Part shown: positions 9,204 through 18,271 of the stretch, piece by piece
Numbering within the stretch: the first letter of the stretch is position 1
Layout: each line of letters opens with the position of its first letter
The notes under the pieces: generated by a model
Seen by the model: the letters and a program-made list of their open reading frames with translations, nothing else
Database searches by the model: none
What the model was told of the DNA's origin: nothing
Assembly (NCBI GenBank): GCA_902362875.1
Contig: CABIYF010000004.1
Span: 1-64,000 of the forward strand
Direction: 5' to 3'
Length of the DNA: 64,000 bases
Source of the DNA: Eubacteriaceae bacterium
Lineage (GTDB): Bacteria > Bacillota > Clostridia > Lachnospirales > Lachnospiraceae
Program-made: the position numbers and the translations under genes

Positions 9204-9759
9204 CTATATTTCTTTTGCAGGTATTCCTACAAGCCGTGCTCCCTTTCTTAAGCAACTTTTAACAACAACAGCACCTGCTCCTATCTGAACATCATCCGCT
9301 ATTGTTATATTCCCAATAATAGAAGCGCCAAATCCAATATCGACATTATTTCCAATACGAGGAGCTTTTAAAGATTTTCCATCGTTCCCAATGCAATTAT
9401 TTCCATGTAACTTACATCCACATCCCAATATTGCATCACTATTAATGATGATTGATCCATGATGGTAAATAACGGTTCCTGCTCCGAGAGTATATGGACT
9501 GATATAAAAACCAAGTGTATTTCCTAATTTATTTTTTCTTCTCGAATATATGAACTCCATCACCTTATTAACTGTATGAATGCCCCCCCCCAACAGATTT
9601 TTTACGATAGAACTCTTCATACCTCAACAATCTCATGTATTTATTAATCATATAAAAATGGCTATTCGTTAGGAACATTTTTATATGAGCTTTTTTAGAA
9701 AAAGAATTATAATAAATAGCATCTTTTTCTATAATATTTTTTAATTCATTTTTTGTCAT
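9204..9759 (-). CDS. Second serine O-acetyltransferase-like enzyme, phase-variable, out of frame here
   Basis: The first frame, from the ATG at 9759 (MTKNELKNIIEKDAIYYN), has the N-terminal helical domain of CysE-like enzymes (YMINKYMRLLRYEEFYRKKS). It runs into a run of nine G and stops at 9568 (GGGHSYS). The hexapeptide half (LGFYISPYTLGAG, VIYHHGSIIINSDAILG, GAGAVVVKSC, LVGIPAKEI) continues in another frame to 9204. A run of 8 or 11 G would join them into about 184 residues, the normal family length. As written (9 G) the enzyme is OFF. An internal ATG at 9620 could start a shortened product, but without a good ribosome binding site. Role: probable acetylation of a capsule sugar. Confidence 0.75.
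9583..9591 (-). repeat. Poly-G(9) tract inside acetyltransferase gene
   Basis: Nine consecutive C on the plus strand lie at the junction of the two halves of the second acetyltransferase. Only one register in three gives a full-length protein. A count of 10 G ends within about ten codons. Confidence 0.9.
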
Positions 9760-9806
9760 TTCACTTATTTTCCTTTACTTTTAATTTTAATACTATTGTC
9801 GTATTT

Positions 9807-10847
9807 TCATCTTTTAAATCGCTTCTTCAAAATCTGTCTAATATCATTTAACAATAAAGCAATTCCATAATGCCCTGATTGCATTGATTTTTGAAAAATC
9901 TTTTGCTGAAAAGGCAATGTATCAACAGGATAGTCATTCCAACATTCTTGAATTACTTTAGAATTGGCATATGAACTAATAAAAGATTTTTTCTCTTTTA
10001 ATGACACTGCTGTATTGGCAACCTGTCCAACATATAACCTACAAATATTTATTGAAGCCCTTTTAACTCTCATAAGACAATCTGGATCATTTTCCTTACT
10101 CACAACATCTAATAACGTCATTAAATATTCTTCATATTTTTTTAGTTTCTTATTTGAAAAATTTTGAGTAATAGAAGCTTGATTTTCCTTTCTATAGCAA
10201 TAATCTGTATTTTCTGTAAATGAAATACATGACGCACATTTATATGCAGATATATTAAAAATAACATCCTCTGAAATAATATTTTTAAATTTCAAACAAT
10301 TATCAATAATCATATTTCTCTTATAAATTGCAATCCACACTGACATTGGAAAAGCCTCTGTTTCTTTATCTTCCATACTTCTACCATATAAATTCTTCCT
10401 TATCTCATCTATCTCAGACTTTTCCGTCACTGTTTTTCCTGCCAATGGATGTCTTTTTGTTCTTACAATCTTGCCCTCCGTCCAATCACAATGACCACTA
10501 ACAACAATATCAGCTTTTTGCTTCTTAGCTACTTGATATAATCGACTAAACATATTGACATCTACCCAATCATCTGAATCAACAAATCCTATATATTCCC
10601 CACTTGCCGCATACATTCCTGAATTTCTAGCTGGACCCAGACCAGAATTTTCTTGATGAATTACTTTAATACGTGAATCTTCTTTTGCATATTCTTCTGC
10701 TAATTCACCACATTTATCAGGAGAACCATCATCTACTAAAATTATTTCTATATCACGTATTGTCTGATTTTGTATACTTTTCACACATTTATCCAAATAT
10801 TTTTCCACACCATACATCGGTACTATAATACTTATTTTAGGATTCAT
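9807..10847 (-). CDS. Family 2 glycosyltransferase
   Basis: The 346-residue GT-A enzyme has ISIIVPMYGVEKYLDKC at the N terminus, VDDGSPD near residue 40 and the donor-binding FVDSDDW near 92-98, a typical EpsJ/CpsJ-like pattern. A C-terminal segment of about 130 residues is helical and basic (ends KKRFKR), consistent with peripheral membrane attachment. Donor sugar unknown. It lies 64 bases downstream of the DXD glycosyltransferase gene. Confidence 0.9.
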   Translation of the reverse strand: MNPKISIIVPMYGVEKYLDKCVKSIQNQTIRDIEIILVDDGSPDKCGELAEEYAKEDSRIKVIHQENSGLGPARNSGMYAASGEYIGFVDSDDWVDVNMFSRLYQVAKKQKADIVVSGHCDWTEGKIVRTKRHPLAGKTVTEKSEIDEIRKNLYGRSMEDKETEAFPMSVWIAIYKRNMIIDNCLKFKNIISEDVIFNISAYKCASCISFTENTDYCYRKENQASITQNFSNKKLKKYEEYLMTLLDVVSKENDPDCLMRVKRASINICRLYVGQVANTAVSLKEKKSFISSYANSKVIQECWNDYPVDTLPFQQKIFQKSMQSGHYGIALLLNDIRQILKKRFKR

Positions 10848-10911
10848 TTTACTCTCACCTCATTATCTTTTTCTATTGAGATTACATTGATTTCAATAAT
10901 ATTTTATGGTT

Positions 10912-11925
10912 TTAAATCAGTTTATCTTCAACCAATTTTCCATAAAAAGTCTCATTTCCAGAAATCTCTTTAGGAAAATTCGCTTTCCATGTCAATTTAA
11001 ACAAAGCTGTCTCTTTCTTCATCTGACACCATACTTTTTCTTCGTATTTATTTCCTAATATTTTCAACAATTCATCACATTCTGGATTATTAGGTTCTAT
11101 TAAATCAAAAGCTTCTCTAACCATCCTATGCTTTCTTTGTGCTTGTACAATTAAATAATCTAAAAACAAATAATCAATCATATAATCATTTGTCTTCCAA
11201 TACATTAACAAATATTCTGCTATAATATTAAAAACTATTCTATATTCCTTTTGACAGCCAAACGAATAATTTGCAAAATATCCACATGCAACTGATGTAT
11301 GTCTATAATCAGGTCTTTTAATTGACCATATCGGACTTTCAAAATATGGTTCTAAACTATCCGTACAATAAAATGTTGAATCTAACCATATTCCACCATA
11401 TTGTCCTAACAATTTTAATCTTAACAAATCTGACATATGCGTTTTAGTGATAATCCCCTTATCTTTCTTTTCCAATAACCATTCAGGAAAATCCACATAA
11501 TCCTTATAATTTTTATCTGTTATTATTATCACCTTATGATTCCCTGCATGTTTTCTTATTGAATCAACACATTTTTTTACAATGTAAGGAGCTTGATCAA
11601 TTCCTTGCCACCAACAAATCCATATACAATCTTTATATTCTTCATCTAATTCAATTTTTTCTAACTTTCTAATTTTTTCATCTGACAACTTAGGACAAGT
11701 TTTATCAAAATATCGATTCATTACTTCATGTTTTTTTAATAAATGTTTCTTTATCCATCCCCATTCTTTATGCCCATTATGAACCATCAATTGAATATCA
11801 ACTTTACCACGAAATGTTGATACCGCATCCTTTATATTTAAAACTTTTGCTATTTCTATTGTTGAGCCAAATTCTTCCTTAACTCTTTTAGTTACTCGTT
11901 TTAAATTCATATGTTTACTTGCCAT
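10912..11925 (-). CDS. Capsular polysaccharide synthesis glycosyltransferase (DXD type, Gly_transf_sug/Caps_synth)
   Basis: The 337-residue protein has the segment CIWICWWQGIDQAP (near 105-118), then KTHMSDLLRLKLLGQYGGIW followed by LDST (near 160-185). This is the Och1/Caps_synth pattern in which a DXD-like motif binds a metal and nucleotide sugar. It probably adds one sugar to the repeat. It starts four bases after the upstream gene ends. It is AT-rich like the rest of the cassette. Confidence 0.8.
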   Translation of the reverse strand: MASKHMNLKRVTKRVKEEFGSTIEIAKVLNIKDAVSTFRGKVDIQLMVHNGHKEWGWIKKHLLKKHEVMNRYFDKTCPKLSDEKIRKLEKIELDEEYKDCIWICWWQGIDQAPYIVKKCVDSIRKHAGNHKVIIITDKNYKDYVDFPEWLLEKKDKGIITKTHMSDLLRLKLLGQYGGIWLDSTFYCTDSLEPYFESPIWSIKRPDYRHTSVACGYFANYSFGCQKEYRIVFNIIAEYLLMYWKTNDYMIDYLFLDYLIVQAQRKHRMVREAFDLIEPNNPECDELLKILGNKYEEKVWCQMKKETALFKLTWKANFPKEISGNETFYGKLVEDKLI

Positions 11926-11929
11926 AAAA

Positions 11930-13171
11930 TCAACCTTTCTTAATTTGCAATATAATATTCTTCATTAATAAACGAGCTTTTCTAGGAATCTTATTATAAA
12001 TCGTATGTACTAAAATTTGCTTCCTATATGTCTTATGAAACCATTCTTCAACTTTATCGTATGATTCCATTTTATATCTCATCATAATATTCTTTCTTTT
12101 TTTAGTTTTTTGAGACGCATGATTCAACTGTCCATTTTTCTTCTTTATTTTACCAAAAGAGGATTCTTCCAAATAAAATTTTCTTTTAATCTCCTTGGAA
12201 AATTCTAATCCTTTATCTGTATTAACTAAAATACAGGAGATTCCTTTTCTTTCATCGAATTCCTCTCTCTTTAAAAGTTCTGGATGTTCTTTTTCTATTC
12301 CCCAATAATCTCCAATAGTAAAATCACCTATTCGCTCTCTTTTAGCATATGGACACTGGTAACAATTTTCTCGATAAATATCTCCATCCAAAAAGAATGT
12401 ATTATACGAAGTCAATCTAGCTGGTATATACATATTTTTCTTTTTTCCTGATGCGTATTCAAAATCTATCCGATTATTCATTCCCCAGCCTTTTTTCTTG
12501 TCTCTAAAAGAATAAGAAATTACTAACTTTGCTTTATTTTTTTTAGTCATATATTGAATATAGTCATCAAAAAACTTGGCACTAGGGACTCCATGACAAA
12601 TTACATCCACAGTATATAAATTTTCATACTCTTTTCTCAAATACCCATACAATCCAGCAATCTGACATGGTGTCCCTGAAAATAAGACCTTTTTCCCTAA
12701 ATCTAATTCTTCTTTAGCTTCCACATAAGTATTTTCAATTGCCGACTGCACGTACTTAGATCCTTGCAATCTATATAACTGAGACTCTTCTCTAACTGCA
12801 ATATGATGAGGATGAGCATGTCCATCCTCAAAATCTAATGCAGCCCCAAATACAACTCCACCATCTTTCAAAATAGTTCTCGCCATGGCCGCAAAAATTC
12901 CACCAGAAGCAGATTTCATTAATTCTTTTTTGTCTTTATTTACAGCTGCATAGCATTTAATCGGAGTATTACCTACTTGTCCATTCTGATATGCACAAAC
13001 TTTCTTACATGCTCCACACTGAACACATTTTTTTTCATCAATTTGTGGATATAAAAATCCATATTCATCTTCTTGCATTTTTATTGCACTCTTAGGACAA
13101 ATATTCATACATGCTCCACATGCACAACAATTCTTTTTGTCATCAAATAAAATAATTTTATCTTTGGACAT
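11930..13171 (-). CDS. Ferredoxin plus FrhB/FdhB-type iron-sulfur flavoprotein of polysaccharide clusters
   Basis: The 413-residue protein carries two [4Fe-4S] ferredoxin motifs at the N terminus (CCACGACMNICPKSA near 14-28 and CVQCGACKKVC near 44-55). The FrhB/FdhB domain family follows (SGGIFAAMA, FSGTPCQIAGL, DVICHGVPS, YQCPYAKRERIGDFTIGDYW). Proteins of this type are common in exopolysaccharide clusters beside pyruvyl transferases, but their reaction there is not established. The usual guess is a flavin-dependent redox modification of a sugar. The gene lies 11 bases after the pyruvyl transferase, supporting a shared job. Confidence 0.85.
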   Translation of the reverse strand: MSKDKIILFDDKKNCCACGACMNICPKSAIKMQEDEYGFLYPQIDEKKCVQCGACKKVCAYQNGQVGNTPIKCYAAVNKDKKELMKSASGGIFAAMARTILKDGGVVFGAALDFEDGHAHPHHIAVREESQLYRLQGSKYVQSAIENTYVEAKEELDLGKKVLFSGTPCQIAGLYGYLRKEYENLYTVDVICHGVPSAKFFDDYIQYMTKKNKAKLVISYSFRDKKKGWGMNNRIDFEYASGKKKNMYIPARLTSYNTFFLDGDIYRENCYQCPYAKRERIGDFTIGDYWGIEKEHPELLKREEFDERKGISCILVNTDKGLEFSKEIKRKFYLEESSFGKIKKKNGQLNHASQKTKKRKNIMMRYKMESYDKVEEWFHKTYRKQILVHTIYNKIPRKARLLMKNIILQIKKG

Positions 13172-13182
13172 TCTATACTCCC

Positions 13183-14250
13183 TTAATTTTCTTTGATTAC
13201 TTGTCTTAAATATTCAATACTAGCTTCTCTTTTCTCATCAATAATCTTATTCACCACATCGTAATCAACTTCATCTTTCATTTTTTCTAAATCAAACTTG
13301 AAATTCTTATCAATTTTACGATTTGGAATATGTAATTCTCTTAATAAAGCTCCAACTTTTTTGATTCTGCTTTCATTTGTCAAATATACCTTAAATGGTC
13401 TTTCGTTTAAAATTGAGAAAACAGCTCCATGAAATGTTCCTGTAAATACAAAATCTGCATTTCTAAACATTTCAACCCACTCAAATGGTGCAAGATCTAC
13501 AGTAATATCTGTATATTGTTTATCACATTCCCCAGCCCCATATATTGCATATCCATGTTCTTTCGCATAGGTAAAAATCTGCTTTTTAACCCTCTTCGGC
13601 AAATGTTCACAATAATAAAACAAAATATAAGGTTTTTTCGCTACTTTTAATTTTGCTTTTGGAAATTTACTTAAAAATGTTGGATCTAAAACTCTTGTTG
13701 GATAGTTTCCTGTAATATGTTCCACTAAATCTGCAGTCAGATCATCTCTTGCTGATATTGCTTTAAATCTTTTAATTCCTTCTTCTACATAACTTGGAAT
13801 CACATCATTTGCACTTGATTTACCCACACTTGGTGCGTATGCAACTAAATTTTGACATGTAAGCCCATGCCCAAATTTAACTTTAGCGTCACCTTTTCCG
13901 TCTTTAAAATTCCAAACTTCATCACTACCAACAATAATGTAGTCATACCCCATTTTGTTAATCTGCTTTGCTGAAAAACAGACTTTAGATAATGTCATAT
14001 ATTTTTTTCTAGCTTTTGAAAAAATACTAGGAATTCTTATTTTTCTTAACCATTCTTTGATTCCTTCGCGATCTTTATAAAAACGGAACCATCCACCTAC
14101 ATTGATTACAAAATGTTTTACATTAATGCAGTTAATAATTTCAACCTGATCTTCTGGAAACGCTTTCGCCATTGCTTCTCTTAAGGCATACGCCTGTAAA
14201 AACGCTCCATAATTATCTATATACTGATGTGTTAAAATACCAATTTTCAT
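13183..14250 (-). CDS. Polysaccharide pyruvyl transferase family protein
   Basis: The 355-residue protein begins KIGILTHQYIDNYGAFLQAY, with DEVWNF near 120 and GTFHGAVFSILN near 275, the pattern of the PS_pyruv_trans (CsaB/EpsO/WcaK) family. These enzymes place a pyruvate ketal from phosphoenolpyruvate on a sugar, adding negative charge. Its start overlaps the preceding gene's stop by four bases (ATGA), so translation is coupled. With the glycerol-phosphate genes it predicts an anionic surface polymer. Confidence 0.88.
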   Translation of the reverse strand: MKIGILTHQYIDNYGAFLQAYALREAMAKAFPEDQVEIINCINVKHFVINVGGWFRFYKDREGIKEWLRKIRIPSIFSKARKKYMTLSKVCFSAKQINKMGYDYIIVGSDEVWNFKDGKGDAKVKFGHGLTCQNLVAYAPSVGKSSANDVIPSYVEEGIKRFKAISARDDLTADLVEHITGNYPTRVLDPTFLSKFPKAKLKVAKKPYILFYYCEHLPKRVKKQIFTYAKEHGYAIYGAGECDKQYTDITVDLAPFEWVEMFRNADFVFTGTFHGAVFSILNERPFKVYLTNESRIKKVGALLRELHIPNRKIDKNFKFDLEKMKDEVDYDVVNKIIDEKREASIEYLRQVIKEN

Positions 14251-15359
14251 ATATTCTCCCTATATAATTCAATATATCTTTCCTGTAATTTTTTAGCTTC
14301 TTCAACGATATTATATCGATTCTTAGTTATCACTTCATAATTATTTTTTCTGGTCTGATCTTTTAAAGCTTTTTCTAAATAACCAACCCATTGTCTCTTA
14401 TCTGATGTAGAAACAAAAGATACCTTATCTGTTAGTCCAATCTCTCTCGTTATATTATCAGAAAATACACATGGCAAGTCTGCCGCCTGTGCTTCCACTC
14501 CTACAACAGGCAGCCCTTCCCATACTGATGGCAAAACAAAAGCATCGAATGCCTGATACCACTCATTCGCATTTCCTACATTTCCTACAAATAAAACAGC
14601 ATCTTCAATTCCAAGAGTTTGAACTTTTTCCTTAATTTTAGGCATTAGTTCTCCATCTCCTAATAAAACCAGTTTTGTATCCTTATGATTTTTATAATAT
14701 TCCACAAAAACATCAATTAAAAAAGTATGATTTTTCTGTGCCATAAAACGACCCACATGCCCTATTACTTTTTTATCTTGTAGATGATATTCTGATCTAA
14801 TTCTATTTCTTATTTCTTCATTATACAAAAATCGTTCAACTTCTATTGCATTGGGGATAAATTCATAGTCTTTGTTTTCAACGACTTTATTTCCAAAATA
14901 ACATCTTGCTGCTTCTATACCACATGTAAAATTATGATTTATATTATATTTTAATCGACTTCTACAAAAAATCTTAATCGGCCATTTCCAGTCCTTGGTA
15001 ATGCTCGCTCCATGTGCATGAAATATTCTAATGGGAATTTTATTCTTTTTCGCCGCATGTAATGCATAAACACCCAAAGCGCCATTGTGTGCCTCTACTA
15101 TTCTATATTGGGGATATTTTTCAAATAGCTTTTTCATATATTTTAAATATTGAGGATACTTTGCCGGATTTAAACCTGGGGTATGAAAAATATGGCCTCC
15201 CATTTGCTTTATTTCTTCATCATAAGCTCCTGGTTTAGTCTTATTACACAAAAAATCAAATTGAACTTTTTCATGATCCATATGTCGGTAATAATTCATA
15301 AGCATTGTTTCAATTCCTGCTCTATCCATATTACTTACAGAATGTAATACTCTAATCAT
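14247..15359 (-). CDS. Family 4 glycosyltransferase (EpsF-like)
   Basis: The 370-residue GT-B enzyme starts MIRVLHSVSNMDRAGIETML, with HAHGAS near 125, GHVGRFMAQKNH near 200-211 and the donor-binding PSVWEGLPVVGVEAQA near 287-302 (EX7E-like). It resembles EpsF/CapM-type retaining transferases that extend a lipid-linked oligosaccharide. It marks roughly the 5' edge of the AT-rich cassette. The two genes before it have more ordinary chromosomal composition. Confidence 0.88.
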   Translation of the reverse strand: MIRVLHSVSNMDRAGIETMLMNYYRHMDHEKVQFDFLCNKTKPGAYDEEIKQMGGHIFHTPGLNPAKYPQYLKYMKKLFEKYPQYRIVEAHNGALGVYALHAAKKNKIPIRIFHAHGASITKDWKWPIKIFCRSRLKYNINHNFTCGIEAARCYFGNKVVENKDYEFIPNAIEVERFLYNEEIRNRIRSEYHLQDKKVIGHVGRFMAQKNHTFLIDVFVEYYKNHKDTKLVLLGDGELMPKIKEKVQTLGIEDAVLFVGNVGNANEWYQAFDAFVLPSVWEGLPVVGVEAQAADLPCVFSDNITREIGLTDKVSFVSTSDKRQWVGYLEKALKDQTRKNNYEVITKNRYNIVEEAKKLQERYIELYRENI

Positions 15360-15385
15360 TTTGCTTTCCTTTCACCTTAATAACC

Positions 15386-16585
15386 TCAAATAGAAGCCAC
15401 ACTACTATTCTCTACTAATTTTTCCTTGCAGCTTTTCTTTCCTCTATAAACCTCAACAGTTCTATTCACAACATCTTCCCAATTATACCTACCACAAATA
15501 TACCCAGACGCTTCACTCTTATACTTCTCCACAAGCTCCACATCATCACAAACCATCTGCAGCTTCTCCTTCAAGTCCTCAACATTAGCCTTCTTAAACA
15601 ATATCGCCTTATCCTCAACCACATCAGCAATCTCAGCAATATCAGACCCGATCACGCAGTTCCCATAGCTCATAGCCTCAAGCAGACTAAGTGGCATTCC
15701 CTCTAACTTAGAAGGCAACACATAAACATAAGCATTACTATAAAGTTCCTCTAATGTTCTACCAGAAACAAACCCAGTAAAGATAATATTCGGATTATTC
15801 CCAGCCAACTTCTTAAGTTTCATCACATAATCATCCGTATCACTAGTATCTCCAGCAATCACTAACTTCTTATCCGTCTTCACATTCTGATAAGCTTCAA
15901 TCAGATAATGAATACCTTTCTCTTCTGTAAGTCGTGACAACGCACAAATATAATCATCTTTATGCAGACCAAATTTCTTCGTGAGCAGATCAGCTTCCAC
16001 ATTCTCAGGTCTTGATACTCCATTGGGGATGAGAATTGTATCTCGACCATACGTCTGTTTAAAATAATCTTGAACTCCTTTACTCAAAACAATGATTTCA
16101 TCTGCATATTTCGCAGCCACTTTCTCTCCAAATTTGATATATTTTGAACCAAATCCAGATTTCCATTTATCTCTTGCCCAATCCAATCCATGGATTGTTA
16201 CGATACAACGTTTTCTGAATAATTTCGGAATCCAAAGAGCTGTGCAAGGTCCTTCTGCATGAAAATGTACAATATCATATCTTCCAAATGCTGCTCTGAT
16301 AGCAGCAGAAAAGGAGGATGTCATTGCTGCCAGCCCCTTCTTGTTGATCGTCAATACTTTCTTTAATTTTACGCCTTTATATGTACCATTTTTTACGGTA
16401 TTTACATATTCATTTTCAACTTTATCACCGGAACGATTATAACATGTAACTTGATGTCCTCGTTTTACCATCTTAGGACACATCGTAGTCAGTACAAGTT
16501 CAATTCCGCCTCTTCTTGATGGAACAACTTTATGTCCGATCATCGCAATTTTTAATTGTTTCTTCCTTATATAATTACTACTCAC
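15386..16585 (-). CDS. Family 4 glycosyltransferase (rhamnosyltransferase-like)
   Basis: The 399-residue GT-B enzyme begins LKIAMIGHKVVPSRRGGIE, with IHGLDWARDKWKSGFGSKYI (near 142-161) and PSKLEGMPLSLLEAMSYGN (near 293-311). The start is a GTG at 16585, with AAGGGA eight bases upstream and no better ATG. Being the second gene after the initiating transferase, it probably adds the second sugar of the repeat, similar to WchF-type transferases. Donor identity is inferred only from family resemblance. Confidence 0.87.
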   Translation of the reverse strand: MSSNYIRKKQLKIAMIGHKVVPSRRGGIELVLTTMCPKMVKRGHQVTCYNRSGDKVENEYVNTVKNGTYKGVKLKKVLTINKKGLAAMTSSFSAAIRAAFGRYDIVHFHAEGPCTALWIPKLFRKRCIVTIHGLDWARDKWKSGFGSKYIKFGEKVAAKYADEIIVLSKGVQDYFKQTYGRDTILIPNGVSRPENVEADLLTKKFGLHKDDYICALSRLTEEKGIHYLIEAYQNVKTDKKLVIAGDTSDTDDYVMKLKKLAGNNPNIIFTGFVSGRTLEELYSNAYVYVLPSKLEGMPLSLLEAMSYGNCVIGSDIAEIADVVEDKAILFKKANVEDLKEKLQMVCDDVELVEKYKSEASGYICGRYNWEDVVNRTVEVYRGKKSCKEKLVENSSVASI

Positions 16586-16599
16586 CGTACACTTCCCTT

Positions 16600-18027
16600 C
16601 TACTGCGCCCCATCATCACCCTTAAACACAAGCGCCACTGTCTTAAACAATATCTTAATATCCAACCAAAGAGACCAATTCTCAATATACTGAACATCCA
16701 ATTTCACAATCTCCTCAAAATCAGTAATCGTACTACGACCACTAACCTGCCAGATTCCAGTCAACCCAGGTGTTCTACAAAGCCTCTTCTTATGATAAGC
16801 ACTATACTGCTCAAATTCATCCACTGTAGGTGGTCTAGTCCCGACTAAGCTCATATCGCCTTTCAGAACATTCCAGAACTGTGGCAGTTCATCAATACTC
16901 GTCTTTCTGATAAACTTCCCGACCTTTGTAATTCGTGGATCATCTTTCATCTTAAACATCAGCCCGTCCATTTCGTTCTGAGCCATCAGTTCTTTCTTGC
17001 GTTCCTCTGCATCCTGATACATCGATCTGATCTTATAGATCTTAAATATTCTACCATTTCTACCAACTCTCTTCTGAGAAAACAATAATGGTCCCGGAGA
17101 TTCCAGTTTCACCGCTGGTGCCACAAAGATCAATGCGATTCCAGTGATCAAAAGTCCAACCAGTCCACCAAGGATATCCATCGCTCTCTTAAGAAGTAAC
17201 ATAAATAAAGAAACTTCTCTTCCAGAAAATGATACAACATTATATGGTCCTACAGTTTCTAATGTCTTATTTAGATTCTGATTGATCTGGAATAAAGGAA
17301 TATTCAGACTTGTATTGATTCCCATATCCTCAAAATTCTGAATTGTCATTGCAACTGGATATTTATATTCTTTTGGAATGTAGATAAACACTTCATCTAC
17401 AACATTTCTTGCTGCGTATTCAAACATACTTCGATATGTAAATCCAATGACTGGTATTCCACAGACATTTTCTCCTACCATATCTTTATCTATAATGACA
17501 ATACTCGAGATCCATAAATCCCATGTTTTTTCTTTTATAATATTCGTGATCACTTGCTCTGCTTCACCACTAGTTGTGATCAGCATCATTTTCCTTGCAA
17601 ATGAATGATTGGATCTTCTTCGCAGCCAGTACTTACGGTACAGACGATGTGCTATGATCATATAAAAGAACTCAAATCCGATCGTAAACATATAAATGAA
17701 TCTTGAATACTTGGATGCGTCTGCCATCAGCAATGCAATCATTGACATCCCGGCTCCAGTCAGAACTGCTGTCTGAAAATCGCATCGTATTTCGTCTTTA
17801 ATTTTACGCTTAAAAAAACTGCGATTTGGGTGGAACAGCAAGTAAACAAAAGTCAGAACTACCATTGCAGTGATCCATCGCAAATATGTATCAGCTCTCA
17901 TAAACCCATATGCTGTTTTTAGATTTCCAAATCGCAGATAAACTGCAACAAAATATCCTGCAGTCAATCCCACCATGTCAAGTACATAGATCAGGAAATT
18001 CTGCATCTGTCTTTTTGATACTCCCAT
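16600..18027 (-). CDS. Polyprenyl-phosphate sugar-1-phosphate transferase (initiating transferase)
   Basis: The 475-residue protein has four to five N-terminal membrane segments (residues 10-130), a CoA-binding-like domain, another hydrophobic stretch (KRAMDILGGLVGLLITGIAL, near 285-304) and the C-terminal bacterial sugar transferase domain with KIRSMY, DELPQFWNVLKGDMSLVGTR (near 385-405) and PGLTGIWQVSGRS. This is the WbaP/CpsE/EpsL layout. It starts repeat-unit synthesis by moving a sugar 1-phosphate (often galactose or glucose) to undecaprenyl phosphate. It is the first gene of the cluster. Confidence 0.93.
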   Translation of the reverse strand: MGVSKRQMQNFLIYVLDMVGLTAGYFVAVYLRFGNLKTAYGFMRADTYLRWITAMVVLTFVYLLFHPNRSFFKRKIKDEIRCDFQTAVLTGAGMSMIALLMADASKYSRFIYMFTIGFEFFYMIIAHRLYRKYWLRRRSNHSFARKMMLITTSGEAEQVITNIIKEKTWDLWISSIVIIDKDMVGENVCGIPVIGFTYRSMFEYAARNVVDEVFIYIPKEYKYPVAMTIQNFEDMGINTSLNIPLFQINQNLNKTLETVGPYNVVSFSGREVSLFMLLLKRAMDILGGLVGLLITGIALIFVAPAVKLESPGPLLFSQKRVGRNGRIFKIYKIRSMYQDAEERKKELMAQNEMDGLMFKMKDDPRITKVGKFIRKTSIDELPQFWNVLKGDMSLVGTRPPTVDEFEQYSAYHKKRLCRTPGLTGIWQVSGRSTITDFEEIVKLDVQYIENWSLWLDIKILFKTVALVFKGDDGAQ

Positions 18028-18082
18028 ATTCTTCTAATCCCCATAATATAGTTTTTTATTCTTGTTCATTAATCTTCTTTAT

Positions 18083-18110
18083 ATGTTATCATAAATTTCA
18101 TAAATTTCAA
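18083..18110 (-). promoter_or_regulatory. Candidate promoter of the polysaccharide operon
   Basis: On the minus strand TTGAAA (18110-18105) and TAACAT (18088-18083) are 16 bases apart, about 60 bases upstream of the sugar transferase ATG. The repeats ATAAATTTC/TAAATTTCA sit in the spacer. No terminator or antiterminator-like leader was recognised in the short leader. Confidence 0.45.
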
Positions 18111-18157
18111 TAAGTTTCCTTGTACTTTTTGTTGTAATAAGTATATTTTTGTCGTTT

Positions 18158-18250
18158 TTGAACTTTTGTGTATTTTAAATTGAACTTTCTTTTCTTTTAT
18201 GATATAATCGTTTTAATAAATTGAACTTTTTAAATATAAATTGAACTTTT
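18158..18250 (+). promoter_or_regulatory. Promoter with four TTGAACTTT direct repeats
   Basis: The motif TTGAACTTT occurs at 18158, 18180, 18221 and 18241, all in one orientation, with starts 22, 41 and 20 bases apart (close to two or four helical turns). The second copy doubles as a -35 (TTGAAC) placed exactly 17 bases from TATAAT at 18203-18208. The two last copies lie in the leader before the GGAG at 18260. The layout suggests a cooperatively bound operator, plausibly for the HTH domain of the gene it precedes. Confidence 0.65.
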
Positions 18251-18271
18251 TCTTAATAAAGGAGCTGTATT

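Noticed and set aside
18158..18250. CRISPR-like repeat array upstream of the aminotransferase
   Set aside because: The units are only nine bases, spaced 20-41 bases in a promoter with no cas genes. They are better read as operator repeats.
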